64,000 bases of DNA from Zoogloea sp016790385. GTDB taxonomy: Bacteria > Pseudomonadota > Gammaproteobacteria > Burkholderiales > Rhodocyclaceae. The notes under the pieces are model-generated. The model worked only from the letters and a program-made list of their open reading frames with translations, did not search any database and had not been told where the DNA came from. The position numbers and the translations under genes are program-made. The stretch lies in NCBI RefSeq assembly GCF_041916735.1, contig NZ_JAYRYY010000001.1, one strand, 5' to 3'. Positions 1-9,788 of the stretch are shown in pieces (within the stretch, counting starts at the first letter, position 1; each line of letters starts with the position of its first letter).

Positions 1-472
1 TCACCGGTACACCGGCCGCCTGATAGAGGGGCGGCTCGAAGGGGAACAGGCAAAGCATGTGGCTGACGGAACGGGCGATGCCCTTGAGACGCCCCTTGCG
101 CCAGGCCCAGATGGACGGACCGACGAAATGGATCGCGGGGATGTGCCTGTCCTTCAGACGCTTCTCAAGCCACAGGCTGAAGTCGGGTGCGTCCACCCCA
201 ATAAAGGCGGCGGGCGGATTGGCAAGGAGACGCCGCAGCAGGGATCGACGAATCCCGGACAATTCCCGGTAATTCCTGAGGGCATCAACGTATCCGTGCA
301 CAGACAGTTTTTCGGCCGGCCACAAGGCGATGAAACCCTCGGCCTGCATCTTTGGCCCACCGATCCCGAAGAACTGGGCGTCAGGCAGATGGCGCTTGAG
401 CGCGCGGATCAGATGGCTGGCGAGAAGGTCACTGGACGCCTCGCCCGCCACCATGGCGATGCGCAGAGCCAT
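1..472 (-). CDS. lpxB: Lipid-A-disaccharide synthase, 5' part only
   Basis: First 157 codons of LpxB, the peripheral inner-membrane glycosyltransferase that joins UDP-2,3-diacylglucosamine to lipid X to give the lipid A disaccharide. The coding sequence continues past the left edge. It starts at the ATG at 472, three bases after the lpxA stop. Visible family blocks are GEASSD at residues 10-15, GVDAPDF at 92-98 and the PSIWAWRKGR block near 120-130. It is the last visible member of the fabZ-lpxA-lpxB tail of the long minus-strand block, so it is probably co-transcribed with lpxA. Nothing odd apart from the truncation by the window. Confidence 0.96.
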   Translation of the reverse strand, partial: MALRIAMVAGEASSDLLASHLIRALKRHLPDAQFFGIGGPKMQAEGFIALWPAEKLSVHGYVDALRNYRELSGIRRSLLRRLLANPPAAFIGVDAPDFSLWLEKRLKDRHIPAIHFVGPSIWAWRKGRLKGIARSVSHMLCLFPFEPPLYQAAGVPV

Positions 473-475
473 GGG

Positions 476-1249
476 CTAGCGGACGATGCCACGACCGGAG
501 TCGGCAATGAATTCGGAGAACGGCTGCAACTCGGGAACACCCGTGGCAATCGCGGCAATCTCCCGGCGGGCCTCATCCAGCGTCAACCCGTTGCGATAGA
601 GCGTCTTGTAGGCACGTTTGATCGCCATGATGCCATCGCTGGAGTAACCACGCCGCTTGAGCCCTTCGCTGTTGATGCCGTGGGGCGAGGCCGGATTGCC
701 CGACACGGTGACAAAGGGCGGTAAATCCTGGAGCAGCACGGTGCCGACGCCACAGAAACTGTGCGCTCCCACGCGCACGAACTGATGAACCCCGGTGAAA
801 CCGCCCAGAATCGCCCAGTCCCCCACCGAAACATGCCCGGCCAGCGTGGCGTTGTTGGCGAATATGGTGTTGTTGCCCACCAAGCAGTCATGGGCAACGT
901 GTACGTAAGCCATGATCCAGTTATCGTCGCCCACGCGGGTCAGGCCGCCATCCTGAACCGTACCGGTACTGAAGCTACAGAACTCACGAATGGTGTTGCG
1001 ATCACCGATCTCGAGTCGGGTCGGTTCGTTGGCGTATTTTTTGTCCTGGGGTTCGGAACCGATGGAGCAGAACTGGAAGATTCGGTTGTCTCGGCCGATC
1101 CGGGTATGCCCCTCGATGACCACATGGGGGCCAACCGTCGTACCCTCGCCGATCTCGACGTGCTCGCCGATGACAGAATACGGCCCGACCTGCACGTCCG
1201 CAGCAAGGCGTGCCCCAGGGTGGACAATGGCAGTCGGATGAATCGTCAT
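476..1249 (-). CDS. lpxA: UDP-N-acetylglucosamine acyltransferase
   Basis: First step of lipid A synthesis: transfer of R-3-hydroxyacyl from ACP to the 3-OH of UDP-GlcNAc in the cytosol. The protein is 257 aa from the ATG at 1249. That ATG overlaps the fabZ stop by one base (TAATG), so it is preferred over an in-frame ATG at 1264 inside fabZ, which would add five residues. Left-handed beta-helix hexapeptide repeats fill residues 1-185, and the C-terminal helical part holds 190-257. The catalytic His is H120 in the HVAHDC block (the E. coli H125 position). Translational coupling with fabZ and lpxB is likely. Confidence 0.97.
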   Translation of the reverse strand: MTIHPTAIVHPGARLAADVQVGPYSVIGEHVEIGEGTTVGPHVVIEGHTRIGRDNRIFQFCSIGSEPQDKKYANEPTRLEIGDRNTIREFCSFSTGTVQDGGLTRVGDDNWIMAYVHVAHDCLVGNNTIFANNATLAGHVSVGDWAILGGFTGVHQFVRVGAHSFCGVGTVLLQDLPPFVTVSGNPASPHGINSEGLKRRGYSSDGIMAIKRAYKTLYRNGLTLDEARREIAAIATGVPELQPFSEFIADSGRGIVR

Positions 1250-1689
1250 TACTTGATCGCACACATGAATTCAGCCTCGGTTGCCACCTCGCCAGCGACT
1301 CGGGCAACCCCCTTGAACTTCCAGATGTTCCGTATGGTACGGACGATTTCGACGTCCAGCATGAGCTGATCACCCGGCACCACTGGACGCTTGAAGCGGA
1401 CGTTGTCCACCGATGCAAAATACACCATCGCGTCCTTGTCCGGGATCGTCCCTTCAGTCTTGAAGGCCAGCACCGCCGCCGCCTGCGCCAGCGCCTCGAT
1501 GATCAGGACACCAGGCATGACAGGGTTGTGTGGAAAGTGACCAGGAAAGAACGGCTCATTGATGGTTACATTCTTGAGGCCCATCGCACGCTTGCCCAGC
1601 TCGATCTCGACGATCCTATCCACCAGAAGGAAGGGATAGCGGTGGGGGATGTACTGCCTGATCTCATTGATATCGATGATTTCGCTCAT
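1249..1689 (-). CDS. fabZ: (3R)-hydroxyacyl-ACP dehydratase
   Basis: 146 aa hot-dog-fold dehydratase of fatty acid synthesis, acting on beta-hydroxyacyl-ACP. The catalytic pair is H51 in FPGHFPHNPVMPG and E65 in IIEALAQ, both present. Length is normal for FabZ. The ATG at 1689 overlaps the lpxD stop by four bases (ATGA), and the stop overlaps lpxA by one. FabZ competes with LpxA for the same hydroxyacyl-ACP pool, which explains the conserved lpxD-fabZ-lpxA arrangement. Confidence 0.98.
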   Translation of the reverse strand: MSEIIDINEIRQYIPHRYPFLLVDRIVEIELGKRAMGLKNVTINEPFFPGHFPHNPVMPGVLIIEALAQAAAVLAFKTEGTIPDKDAMVYFASVDNVRFKRPVVPGDQLMLDVEIVRTIRNIWKFKGVARVAGEVATEAEFMCAIK

Positions 1690-2714
1690 GATTTCTTTTC
1701 CATTTCGGCGAGTCGCCTCTCCAGCTCGCGCACCCGGTCTGCCATTGCATCGAGACGGCGGAGGTGTGAAAAATTCTTGATCCAGTCTGCGTGGGACTGA
1801 AGTGGGACAACCGATGTATACACGCCGGCCTTGTCGATGTTCTTGGTCACGTTCGTATCCGCCGACACAACCACGTCATCCGCCACCTCCAGATGTCCGG
1901 CGATCCCGGCCTTTCCACCCAGCATGACTCTCTTCCCGATGCGGGAGCTGCCTGCGACACCCACCATGGCCGCCATGATCGTGTCATCACCCACATGACA
2001 GTTGTGGGCGATGTGGATCAGATTGTCGAGTTTGACGCCACGTCCGATCACGGTGTCCCCAAGGGCGCCGCGATCAATCGTGGTGTTTGCACCGATCTCC
2101 ACATCATCCCCAACAACAACCCGACCAATCTGTGGAATCTTGACCCAATGCTTGTCCCCATCCCGCGCAAAACCGAGCCCGTCAGCACCGATGACGGCGC
2201 CCGCGTGCAGGATGGCCCGGGCGCCGATGACGCAACCGTCGTAGACCTTGACGCCGGCATGTAGAACCGAATCTTCACCGATCTCCACATGGTCGCCGAT
2301 CACGCATCCCGGACCGATGACCGTGCGCTCACCAATGCTGCACGATCTGCCGATCACCGCATTGGCCCCCACTGCAACGGACGCAGGCAGGGCCGAGGAA
2401 ACAATCGCGCCGGGTTGAAGTCCGGGTGCGGGACGCCTGCCTGGATTGAACAGCTGGGCAGCCCGGGCAAAGTAAAGGTAAGGATCCGGGGTGAGAATGC
2501 GCGGCCTGCCGGTCAGATCCGCCGCCTTGGGTGACAGAATGAAGGCCGACGCCGCACTGGTCGCGAGGGCCGACGCCAACTTTGGATTGGAGAGGAAGGT
2601 CAGTTCCCCGTCTCCGGCCGCCTCTATGGACGCAATCTGCCTTACCCGAACAGAGGGGTCACCGACAAGCTCACCGCCGAGCTGCCCTACGAGCTCGCCA
2701 AGAGAGAGTTCCAT
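1686..2714 (-). CDS. lpxD: UDP-3-O-(3-hydroxyacyl)glucosamine N-acyltransferase
   Basis: Third step of lipid A synthesis (N-acylation of UDP-3-O-acyl-glucosamine). The 342 aa protein has an N-terminal uridine-binding domain (about 1-100), a left-handed beta-helix of hexapeptide repeats (about 105-290) and a C-terminal helix ending in ERRLAEMEKKS. The catalytic His is in the HIAHNCH block, residues 234-240 (H237). Starts 10 bases after the skp stop and overlaps fabZ by four bases. Confidence 0.98.
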   Translation of the reverse strand: MELSLGELVGQLGGELVGDPSVRVRQIASIEAAGDGELTFLSNPKLASALATSAASAFILSPKAADLTGRPRILTPDPYLYFARAAQLFNPGRRPAPGLQPGAIVSSALPASVAVGANAVIGRSCSIGERTVIGPGCVIGDHVEIGEDSVLHAGVKVYDGCVIGARAILHAGAVIGADGLGFARDGDKHWVKIPQIGRVVVGDDVEIGANTTIDRGALGDTVIGRGVKLDNLIHIAHNCHVGDDTIMAAMVGVAGSSRIGKRVMLGGKAGIAGHLEVADDVVVSADTNVTKNIDKAGVYTSVVPLQSHADWIKNFSHLRRLDAMADRVRELERRLAEMEKKS

Positions 2715-2724
2715 CTGTGCCGAC

Positions 2725-3228
2725 TTACTTGGCTTCGCTCAGGGCCTTGATCACCTTGTCGGTGATATCAATGCGCGGGCTGGCGTAAACAGCTTCCTGG
2801 AAGATGATGTCGTATTTATCAGCCTCGGCGATCTGCTTGATCGTCTTGTTGGCACGCTCGAGCACGCCCGCCAGCTCCTCGTTACGACGCTGATTCAGGT
2901 CTTCCCGGAACTCGCGTTGCTTGCGCTGGAACTCGCGGTTGAGATCGTTGAACTCACGTTCCTTAGTGCGTCGCTCGCCCTCGCCCATAGTCATGGAATT
3001 CTTCTCGAGGGCTTCCTGCATACCTTGCAGTTGCTTCGCGATTCGCTGAAGGTCCTGATCGCGCTTCTCGAATTCCTTCTCGAGCTTCTGCTGTGCCTTC
3101 TTGGCAGGTGTCGCCTCCTTCATGACCCGGTCGGAATTGACGAACCCGACCTTCACTTCGGCGGCAGCCGTCTGTGCAAACGTGGCCAGCAGCATGGCTG
3201 CCAGCATGGAAACACCAATACCCTTCAC
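2725..3228 (-). CDS. skp: Periplasmic chaperone Skp/OmpH
   Basis: 167 aa periplasmic holdase that escorts unfolded outer-membrane proteins to the BAM complex. Residues 1-23 form a signal peptide with an AAA cleavage site before EVKVG. The region from about 45 to 115 is rich in Lys, Glu and Gln and would form the long coiled-coil tentacles typical of Skp. Lies 38 bases after bamA and just before lpxD, the usual place. It has the OmpH-family length. Confidence 0.95.
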   Translation of the reverse strand: MKGIGVSMLAAMLLATFAQTAAAEVKVGFVNSDRVMKEATPAKKAQQKLEKEFEKRDQDLQRIAKQLQGMQEALEKNSMTMGEGERRTKEREFNDLNREFQRKQREFREDLNQRRNEELAGVLERANKTIKQIAEADKYDIIFQEAVYASPRIDITDKVIKALSEAK

Positions 3229-3266
3229 TCAAACCTCCATGTGCATGCAATACGGTTCGGTCGCGA

Positions 3267-5558
3267 TCAGAAAACCGTACCCAACTGGAACTGGAATTTC
3301 TGCGTTCGGTCGCCCTCTTCCTTCTTGAGCGCCTGACCAAGACTGAACTTGAGGGGGCCGACAGGAGAACTCCAGGAGAACGCCAGGCCGGCACTGTAAC
3401 GCAAATCGGAGGCCCGGACCTTGTCATCCGCTCCCCAGACATAGCCCGCATCGGCAAACAGAGACAGGCGCATGGACTTGTCCTTCTGGGAGCCCGGCAT
3501 GGGGAAATAGTACTCCGCGTTGCCAACCATACGGCGATTGCCGCCGAGGGACCGTACAAAGCCCGAACTGTCGGTGTAGCGCGGCCCCAGGGTACTCTGC
3601 TCGTAGCCGCGCACCGAACCGATGCCGCCGGCATAGAAGTTCTTATAGAAGGGCAGCTCCTTGCCATCGTAGCCGTGGGCGTAGCCCACATCACCGTTGA
3701 GCATCAGGGCGTAGCCACCACCGAAGGGTATCCAGTACTGATGCTGGTAATTGGCACGGACATAGCGCATGTCCAGCACAGGAGTGGCAACCTCCACCGA
3801 AGCCCGCTGATACACGCCCGACGTCGGATAGAGGAAACTGTCGCGACGATCCCGGGCCCAACCGGCCGTTGCGAGCAGGCTACGCGCGGTATCACCAAAG
3901 GTATTGACGAAGTTGACGTATGGGGCAGGGCTCGAATCGTAGACCTTGATGGTGGTCTGATCGATCGACAAGCCGAAATTGATCCGGTCATCCTCCGCAA
4001 TCGGATACCCGAAACGAACGCCCGCTCCGATGGAGGAGCTCTTGTAGGTCGCCACCGACAGGGAGGTCGGGTCGACGTTGCGCTGGTAGATGTCCCAACC
4101 CACGCTGACCCCATCGATGGTCCAGTAAGGATTGGTAAAGGACAGGGCAATCGTCTTGTTGATCTTGCCGGTATTCAACTGCAAGGTCATCGCATTGCCG
4201 GTGCCGAACAGGTTCTGCTGGGAAATCGACGCAGACAGGATGACCTTCTCGGAACTGGAGAAACCTGCACCCAGCATGAGGTTGCCGGTGGCGCGCTCCT
4301 TGACGGTGAAATTCGCATCGACCTGATCGGTGGAGCCGGCAACAGCCGGCGTCTCGATGGAGACTTCATCGAAATAGCCAAGACGATCGAGACGGACCTT
4401 GGAACGATTGAGTGCCGCGCCGTCGTACCAAGCCCCTTCCATCTGACGCATCTCGCGTCGGATCACCTCATCCCGCGTGCGCTGGTTGCCAGCGAAATTG
4501 ATTTTGCGGACATACACCCGACGCCCCGGATCCACGTAGAAAGTGAACGCAACTTCCCGTTTGGCCTTGTCCACTTCCGGGGCGGCATTCACGTTGGCAA
4601 AGGCGTAGCCCTCATTGCCGAGACGATCGCTGATGGCCTTGGTGGTGGCGGTGATGTTGTCACGCACGAAGGTGTCGCCGGCCTTGAGCTTGACGAGACC
4701 CTGAAGCTCGGCCTCGGGCACCACCATCGTCCCTGCCAGCTTCACATCGGAAACGGTGTACTTCTCCCCTTCACTGATGCTGAGGGTGATGTAGATGTCC
4801 TTCTTGTCAGGGGTGATCGACACCTGGGTCGAATCGATGCTGAAGTCCAGATAACCACGATTCAGATAATGCGACCGCAGCGCTTCGATATCGGCGGAAA
4901 GCTTCTGCTTGGAGTACTGGTCGCTCTTGGAATACCAAGTCATCCAGCCCGGCGTTGTCAGGGAGAAGAGATCAAGCAACTCCTTCTCCTTGAATACCTT
5001 GTTGCCGATGATGCTGATCTGGCGGATGCGCGCTGCCTCGCCTTCAACCACGTTGAAGTTCACGCCCACCCGGTTACGCTCAAGGGGCGTGACCGTGGTC
5101 GTGATCTGCACACCGTAGAGCCCCTTCGACAGGTATTGGCGTTTCAGCTCCTGCTCCGCGCGCTCCAGGACAGCACGATCAAAGATGCGCGATTCAGCGA
5201 GACCAACCTCCTTCAGCCCCTTCTTCAGCGCTTCCTTGTCGAACTCCTTGATCCCCACGAAATCCACCTGGGAAATCGCCGGACGCTCATCCAGCACGAC
5301 GACGATGACGTCCCGCTCCACCTCGATCCGGACATCCTTGAAGAAGCCGGTGGCAAACAGGGCCTTGATCGCCTGGGAGGCCTTGTCGTCGGTAAACTGC
5401 TCGCCGACCTTCACTGGCAGATAACTGAAGACCGTACCGGCCTCGGTCCGCTGGATACCTTCGATACGAATGTCTTTTACGACGAATGGCTCAAAGGCCA
5501 ATGCGGGAGATGCCACAAAAAGCGCGGCGATCACCCCGGAAAGAAGCTTGGATTTCAT
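3267..5558 (-). CDS. bamA: Outer-membrane protein assembly factor BamA
   Basis: 763 aa Omp85 protein that folds and inserts beta-barrel proteins into the outer membrane. Signal peptide 1-21 (cleavage after SPALA). Five POTRA repeats cover about 22-420, and the 16-strand barrel covers the rest. The conserved VRGY motif of loop 6 is at 649-652. The chain ends FQLGTVF, a C-terminal aromatic beta-signal. It starts six bases after the rseP stop and sits upstream of skp, linking assembly, chaperone and lipid A genes in one transcription run. Confidence 0.98.
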   Translation of the reverse strand: MKSKLLSGVIAALFVASPALAFEPFVVKDIRIEGIQRTEAGTVFSYLPVKVGEQFTDDKASQAIKALFATGFFKDVRIEVERDVIVVVLDERPAISQVDFVGIKEFDKEALKKGLKEVGLAESRIFDRAVLERAEQELKRQYLSKGLYGVQITTTVTPLERNRVGVNFNVVEGEAARIRQISIIGNKVFKEKELLDLFSLTTPGWMTWYSKSDQYSKQKLSADIEALRSHYLNRGYLDFSIDSTQVSITPDKKDIYITLSISEGEKYTVSDVKLAGTMVVPEAELQGLVKLKAGDTFVRDNITATTKAISDRLGNEGYAFANVNAAPEVDKAKREVAFTFYVDPGRRVYVRKINFAGNQRTRDEVIRREMRQMEGAWYDGAALNRSKVRLDRLGYFDEVSIETPAVAGSTDQVDANFTVKERATGNLMLGAGFSSSEKVILSASISQQNLFGTGNAMTLQLNTGKINKTIALSFTNPYWTIDGVSVGWDIYQRNVDPTSLSVATYKSSSIGAGVRFGYPIAEDDRINFGLSIDQTTIKVYDSSPAPYVNFVNTFGDTARSLLATAGWARDRRDSFLYPTSGVYQRASVEVATPVLDMRYVRANYQHQYWIPFGGGYALMLNGDVGYAHGYDGKELPFYKNFYAGGIGSVRGYEQSTLGPRYTDSSGFVRSLGGNRRMVGNAEYYFPMPGSQKDKSMRLSLFADAGYVWGADDKVRASDLRYSAGLAFSWSSPVGPLKFSLGQALKKEEGDRTQKFQFQLGTVF

Positions 5559-5564
5559 CCGATT

Positions 5565-6938
5565 TCAGCTAGCAACAAGGCGGTTGATGTCGTTGTAGAA
5601 GGCGAAAGCCATTAGCGCTGCCAGCAGGGCCATACCGATCTGCTGGCCGATCTCCATCACTCGCTCGGAAACCGGGCCGCCCTTGATGATCTCGATCACA
5701 TAATACAGCAAGTGCCCCCCATCAAGCACCGGCACGGGGAGCAGATTCAGGACTCCGAGGCTGATGCTGATCAGCGCCAGGAACTTGATGTAATGGGAAA
5801 AACCCATGCGCGCAGACTGACCGGCGAAGTCGGCAATCGTGACCGGACCACTGAGGTTTTTGACCGAGACTTCACCGACAATCATCCGCCCCATGACCGA
5901 CAGGCTCAATGCGGCAGTGTCCCAGGTCTGCTCGACGCCCTTGCCGAGGGCATCGAGCAGATCGTATCGAACGGTCACGAAGATTCGGTCGCGCCGCCCG
6001 TCCTGATCGGCGACGCCGACACCGATACGTCCGATCTTGCGACCATTTTCTTCGACGGTGGCAGGGACCACGCGGGCAAGGATGCTCTTCCCACCACGCT
6101 CGACCTCAATTTCCAACGTCTGGCCGGGGGCATCACGCACTGCCGTAACCAGTGCAGTCCAGTCATCGACGCGTTGTTCTCCCAAACGGACCACCCGATC
6201 CCCCGGGCGCAGCCCAGCGGCCTCGGCAGCCCCACCCGGGCTCAGGCTGCCCAGAACTGCCGGCAGTTTTGGACGCTGGAGGCTCAAGCCAAGTTGGGCT
6301 GCAATGTCCTGTTTGTCCTGGTCCACAGTCGCCGCGCTCAGGTCGAGCTTGCGGAAGGCAATCTCCCGTGTGTCGTTGATTGTCTCGACCACGACAACTC
6401 GCCTGTCGAGGGCTTCATTAATCAGCACCCAGCGAAACTCCTGCCAAGTCTGCACGGCGCGTCCGTCCACGCTGCGCACAAGTTCGCCATCGGCAAAACC
6501 CGCCTGCTGGGCGAGACTCGCTTCCGCCGGAGGGCCGAGGCGCGGACGGAGTTCCTCCACACCAGCTGTGTAGAGCCCACAGTACAAGGCAACAGCGAGA
6601 ATCAGATTGGCGAGCGGCCCGGCGGCCACGATGGCGATCCGGCGCCACACGGTCTGGCGATTGAACGCCCGATGCAGTTCGTGCGGAGAGACCGGCGCCT
6701 CCCGCTCATCCAGCATCTTCACATAGCCCCCCAGCGGAAAGGCCGAGAGCACCCACTCGGTCTGATCGGCACCGAAGCGGCGCAGCAGCAGCGGCTTTCC
6801 GAAGCCGACGGAAAACCGCAGCACCTTCACACCACATAGACGGGCCACACCATAGTGACCGAACTCGTGGACAACGATGAGAATCCCGAGCGCCAGCAGG
6901 AAAGGCAGGATGTAATCGAGCAGGCCCATGCCGCTCAC
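5565..6938 (-). CDS. rseP: Site-2 protease RseP
   Basis: 457 aa inner-membrane zinc metalloprotease (M50) that cleaves anti-sigma-E and other signal or membrane peptides. The HEFGH zinc motif is at 24-28 in the first membrane segment, and the LDG motif is at 405-407 in PVPVLDGG. Two periplasmic PDZ domains lie between. The start at 6938 is favoured because its ATGA overlaps the dxr stop; a second in-frame ATG three codons later is possible. Upstream of bamA, matching its role in envelope stress. Confidence 0.97.
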   Translation of the reverse strand: MSGMGLLDYILPFLLALGILIVVHEFGHYGVARLCGVKVLRFSVGFGKPLLLRRFGADQTEWVLSAFPLGGYVKMLDEREAPVSPHELHRAFNRQTVWRRIAIVAAGPLANLILAVALYCGLYTAGVEELRPRLGPPAEASLAQQAGFADGELVRSVDGRAVQTWQEFRWVLINEALDRRVVVVETINDTREIAFRKLDLSAATVDQDKQDIAAQLGLSLQRPKLPAVLGSLSPGGAAEAAGLRPGDRVVRLGEQRVDDWTALVTAVRDAPGQTLEIEVERGGKSILARVVPATVEENGRKIGRIGVGVADQDGRRDRIFVTVRYDLLDALGKGVEQTWDTAALSLSVMGRMIVGEVSVKNLSGPVTIADFAGQSARMGFSHYIKFLALISISLGVLNLLPVPVLDGGHLLYYVIEIIKGGPVSERVMEIGQQIGMALLAALMAFAFYNDINRLVAS

Positions 6939-8128
6939 GCGCCAAGCCCCCGGACCAGGCCGCCGGCAACCTCGCGCGCTTTCCGATCTGCCTCGAAAAC
7001 GAGCTCCAGGCTGTCGGCAGCGCGCGGCGTGATCGCGTCGAGCGTGTCGGCAATCACAGCCGGAATGCGATCAAAGCGCAGAGCGCCGTCGAGAAAGCTC
7101 CCCACCGCGACCTCGTTGGCCGCATTGAGCACGGCCGGCGCCACCCCGCCCTCCTCCAATGCCCGATACGCGAGCGCCAGACAGGGGAAACGGTCATGAT
7201 CCGGGCGCTCGAAATCAAGCCGGGCAATCTCGAACAGATCAAGGGCACGCACGCCAGCGTCAATACGGTGGGGGTAGGCCATGGCGTGGGCTATGGGTGT
7301 TCGCATGTCCGGATTACCCAGTTGCGCAATGACCGATCCATCCGCATACGAGACCATCGAGTGGATGACACTCTGGGGGTGGATGACCACCTCAATGCCA
7401 TTGGCGGGCAGCCCGAACAGCCAATGGGCTTCGATGACCTCCAGGCCCTTGTTCATCATGGTTGCCGAATCGACCGAGATCTTGCGTCCCATGACCCAGT
7501 TCGGGTGCGCGCACGCCATCTCGGGCGTAACCTCGGCAAGGGTTTCCAGCGGCATTCGGCGGAAAGGACCGCCCGATGCGGTCAGCAGGATACGCGTGAC
7601 ACCGCTGTCGTGAAGACCACGCTGAAAGCCGGCCGGAAGGGCCTGAAAGATGGCGTTGTGTTCGCTGTCAATGGGCAACAGGACGGCGCCGCTCGCCGCG
7701 ACCTCATGCATGAAGAGCGCCCCGGACATGACCAGAGCCTCCTTGTTGGCGAGCAGGACGCGCTTGCCCGCCCGCGCCGCCGCGAGAGTCGGCACGAGCC
7801 CCGCCGCCCCGACGATGGCGGCCATGACCATATCAACTTCAGGCGCGGAGGCCACCTCGGCCAAGGCCGCGGAACCAATCAGCACCTCGGTGCAACAGCC
7901 CGCCGAGTCGAGCCGGGACTGCAAACTCAACGCGTCCTCGGATCGTTCCAGGACAGCATAGGCGGGCCTGTGCGCCAGACACTGCTCGAAGAGCTTGTCC
8001 ACCTGACGATGCGCCGTGAGGGCAAACACGCCAAACAGGTCAGGATGCCTGGCAACGACATCCAGCGTACTGACACCGATGGAGCCCGTAGCCCCGAGCA
8101 CCGTGATGAGATTCTTGCCGTGATTCAT
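6935..8128 (-). CDS. dxr: 1-deoxy-D-xylulose 5-phosphate reductoisomerase
   Basis: 397 aa cytosolic enzyme converting DXP to MEP with NADPH in the non-mevalonate isoprenoid pathway. The dinucleotide-binding loop GATGSIG is at 12-18. The metal/substrate blocks ANKEALVMSG, SASGGPFR-like and HPNWVMGRKISVDSATMMN are all present. Four bases from cdsA and overlapping rseP by four. Its product feeds UppS (undecaprenyl diphosphate) encoded two genes upstream. In E. coli dxr precedes uppS; here it follows cdsA. Confidence 0.98.
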   Translation of the reverse strand: MNHGKNLITVLGATGSIGVSTLDVVARHPDLFGVFALTAHRQVDKLFEQCLAHRPAYAVLERSEDALSLQSRLDSAGCCTEVLIGSAALAEVASAPEVDMVMAAIVGAAGLVPTLAAARAGKRVLLANKEALVMSGALFMHEVAASGAVLLPIDSEHNAIFQALPAGFQRGLHDSGVTRILLTASGGPFRRMPLETLAEVTPEMACAHPNWVMGRKISVDSATMMNKGLEVIEAHWLFGLPANGIEVVIHPQSVIHSMVSYADGSVIAQLGNPDMRTPIAHAMAYPHRIDAGVRALDLFEIARLDFERPDHDRFPCLALAYRALEEGGVAPAVLNAANEVAVGSFLDGALRFDRIPAVIADTLDAITPRAADSLELVFEADRKAREVAGGLVRGLGA

Positions 8129-8132
8129 GACT

Positions 8133-8957
8133 TCATGAAGCGATCCAGAGCGCCAGCAAGCCGGCTATCGGCAGCGTGGACGTAAGACTGTCGATGCGGT
8201 CGAGCACACCACCATGGCCAGGCAAAAGGCTGCCGCTGTCCTTAACGCCGGCCTGGCGCTTGATCAGCGACTCAAAAAGATCGCCGATGATGCTGATTGC
8301 AGTGAACGCCACCAACGCCGGCACGGCGAGGAGATACCCGCCGGAAGACAGGCCATGCCCCACAAACGAAAGACAGGCCAAGCCATAGAGCATCACGCCA
8401 GCCACCGCACCATAGGCGCCCTCCCAGCTCTTGCCGGGACTGATAGCCGGTGCCAGCTTGCGGCGACCGAAGGCACGTCCGGTGAAATAGGCGGCAATGT
8501 CGGCGACCCAGACGGCCCCCATGACGCCCAGAAGCAACCACGGGCTGAGCAGCCGCAGATGGGCAATCGCCAAACTCGGCGGCAGCAGCACAACCAGACC
8601 GATCAACGCTGCAGCACCTTGCCCAGGCAACTGCCAGCGGGCACGCAGCCAGAAAGGCACACACATGACCCAGAACAGCGCACTAAGGCCATAAACAGGA
8701 GCCAGCCCGAAGGGCGCCACTGTCGCCGCCTGATGCAATCCGCCCACGACCCCGGCGGCAAGGCAGAGCCCGCCAAGAATCGCCGAATAGATCAATCTGG
8801 AAACGGCGCCAAACCCCGACATGGTGGCCCACTCGGACGCTCCAACAGCACAGATGACGGAGGCAAACACGAGCCAACCAGCAGCAGGCAGCAAAAACAG
8901 TGCGGCGAGGAGGCCTGCAAGCAGGACCAGCGCGGTGATGACCCGCGCCTTAAGCAT
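8133..8957 (-). CDS. cdsA: Phosphatidate cytidylyltransferase
   Basis: 274 aa polytopic inner-membrane enzyme making CDP-diacylglycerol for phospholipid synthesis. The family signature (SLIKR through KD, HGG and DR) spans residues 230-254 near the C-terminus. About eight hydrophobic segments precede it. The ATG at 8957 (MLKARVIT) overlaps the end of uppS by eight bases. The open frame extends upstream within uppS, but that part lacks family similarity and is not included. Confidence 0.96.
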   Translation of the reverse strand: MLKARVITALVLLAGLLAALFLLPAAGWLVFASVICAVGASEWATMSGFGAVSRLIYSAILGGLCLAAGVVGGLHQAATVAPFGLAPVYGLSALFWVMCVPFWLRARWQLPGQGAAALIGLVVLLPPSLAIAHLRLLSPWLLLGVMGAVWVADIAAYFTGRAFGRRKLAPAISPGKSWEGAYGAVAGVMLYGLACLSFVGHGLSSGGYLLAVPALVAFTAISIIGDLFESLIKRQAGVKDSGSLLPGHGGVLDRIDSLTSTLPIAGLLALWIAS

Positions 8958-9735
8958 GATCGGAAGCGGTATCAGGCTTGTCGGAGACAAGCTGCTCACT
9001 GGTCCGGCCAAATCGCCGCTCGCGTCCCTGGTAGGAGGCAATGGCCTCGCCAAGCGCCGCCTCACCAAACTCCGGCCATAGCTTGTCGGTGAAATAAAGC
9101 TCCGAATACGCGAGTTGCCAGAGCATGAAATTGCTGATGCGCTGCTCACCGCCGGTACGGATGAACAAATCGGGCTCGGGACTGAAACTGAGCGCCAGGT
9201 GGGGGGCAAGGTCTTCTTCGGAGAAGGTCCGCCCCGCGTCTCCGGAGGCTGCGATCATCTTCCCGACGGCCTGCATGATGTCCCAACGACCACCGTAGTT
9301 GGCGCAGATGGTCAGGTTCATCCGACTGTTCCCTGCCGTCAGGGCCTCACCATCACGGATCAGCGAAACCAGCGCATCGTCGAACGGAGCCAGATCGCCA
9401 ACCACACGCAAACGGATTTCGTTACGGTGGATCCGGTCAATCTCCGCCTTCAGGGACTTCACGAACAACTGCATCAGGAACGACACTTCGTCCTTGGGAC
9501 GACGCCAGTTCTCGGAGCTGAACGCGAACACCGTAAGGTATTCCACCCCGCGATCGAGGCAGCTCCGGATCACATCGCGCAGGGAGTCCACTCCCTTGGC
9601 ATGACCGGCAACCCGCGGCATCAAGCGCTTGCGCGCCCAACGCCCATTGCCATCCATGATGATTGCGATGTGCCGCGGAACCTTCAAGGCCTCGGGTACG
9701 GCCCTAGTGGAGCTGAGAAACGGCAATCGCACCAT
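8950..9735 (-). CDS. uppS: Undecaprenyl diphosphate synthase (cis-prenyltransferase)
   Basis: 261 aa cytosolic enzyme that adds isopentenyl units in cis to farnesyl diphosphate, making the lipid carrier for peptidoglycan and LPS. The catalytic Asp is D28 in MDGNGRWA (27-34). The later RTGGEQRISNF and LAYSEL blocks bind IPP and magnesium. Overlaps cdsA by eight bases and lies 53 bases after frr. Confidence 0.97.
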   Translation of the reverse strand: MVRLPFLSSTRAVPEALKVPRHIAIIMDGNGRWARKRLMPRVAGHAKGVDSLRDVIRSCLDRGVEYLTVFAFSSENWRRPKDEVSFLMQLFVKSLKAEIDRIHRNEIRLRVVGDLAPFDDALVSLIRDGEALTAGNSRMNLTICANYGGRWDIMQAVGKMIAASGDAGRTFSEEDLAPHLALSFSPEPDLFIRTGGEQRISNFMLWQLAYSELYFTDKLWPEFGEAALGEAIASYQGRERRFGRTSEQLVSDKPDTASDHA

Positions 9736-9788
9736 ATCGTATCGGCCTGGAAGAAAAGAAACCCGGAAAGCGGCAACCGACCCGAGGA

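Noticed and set aside
3174..5615. 813-codon open frame on the plus strand opposite bamA
   Set aside because: Antisense shadow of a high-GC gene; no recognisable domain, composition typical of reverse-frame translation, no ribosome-binding site.
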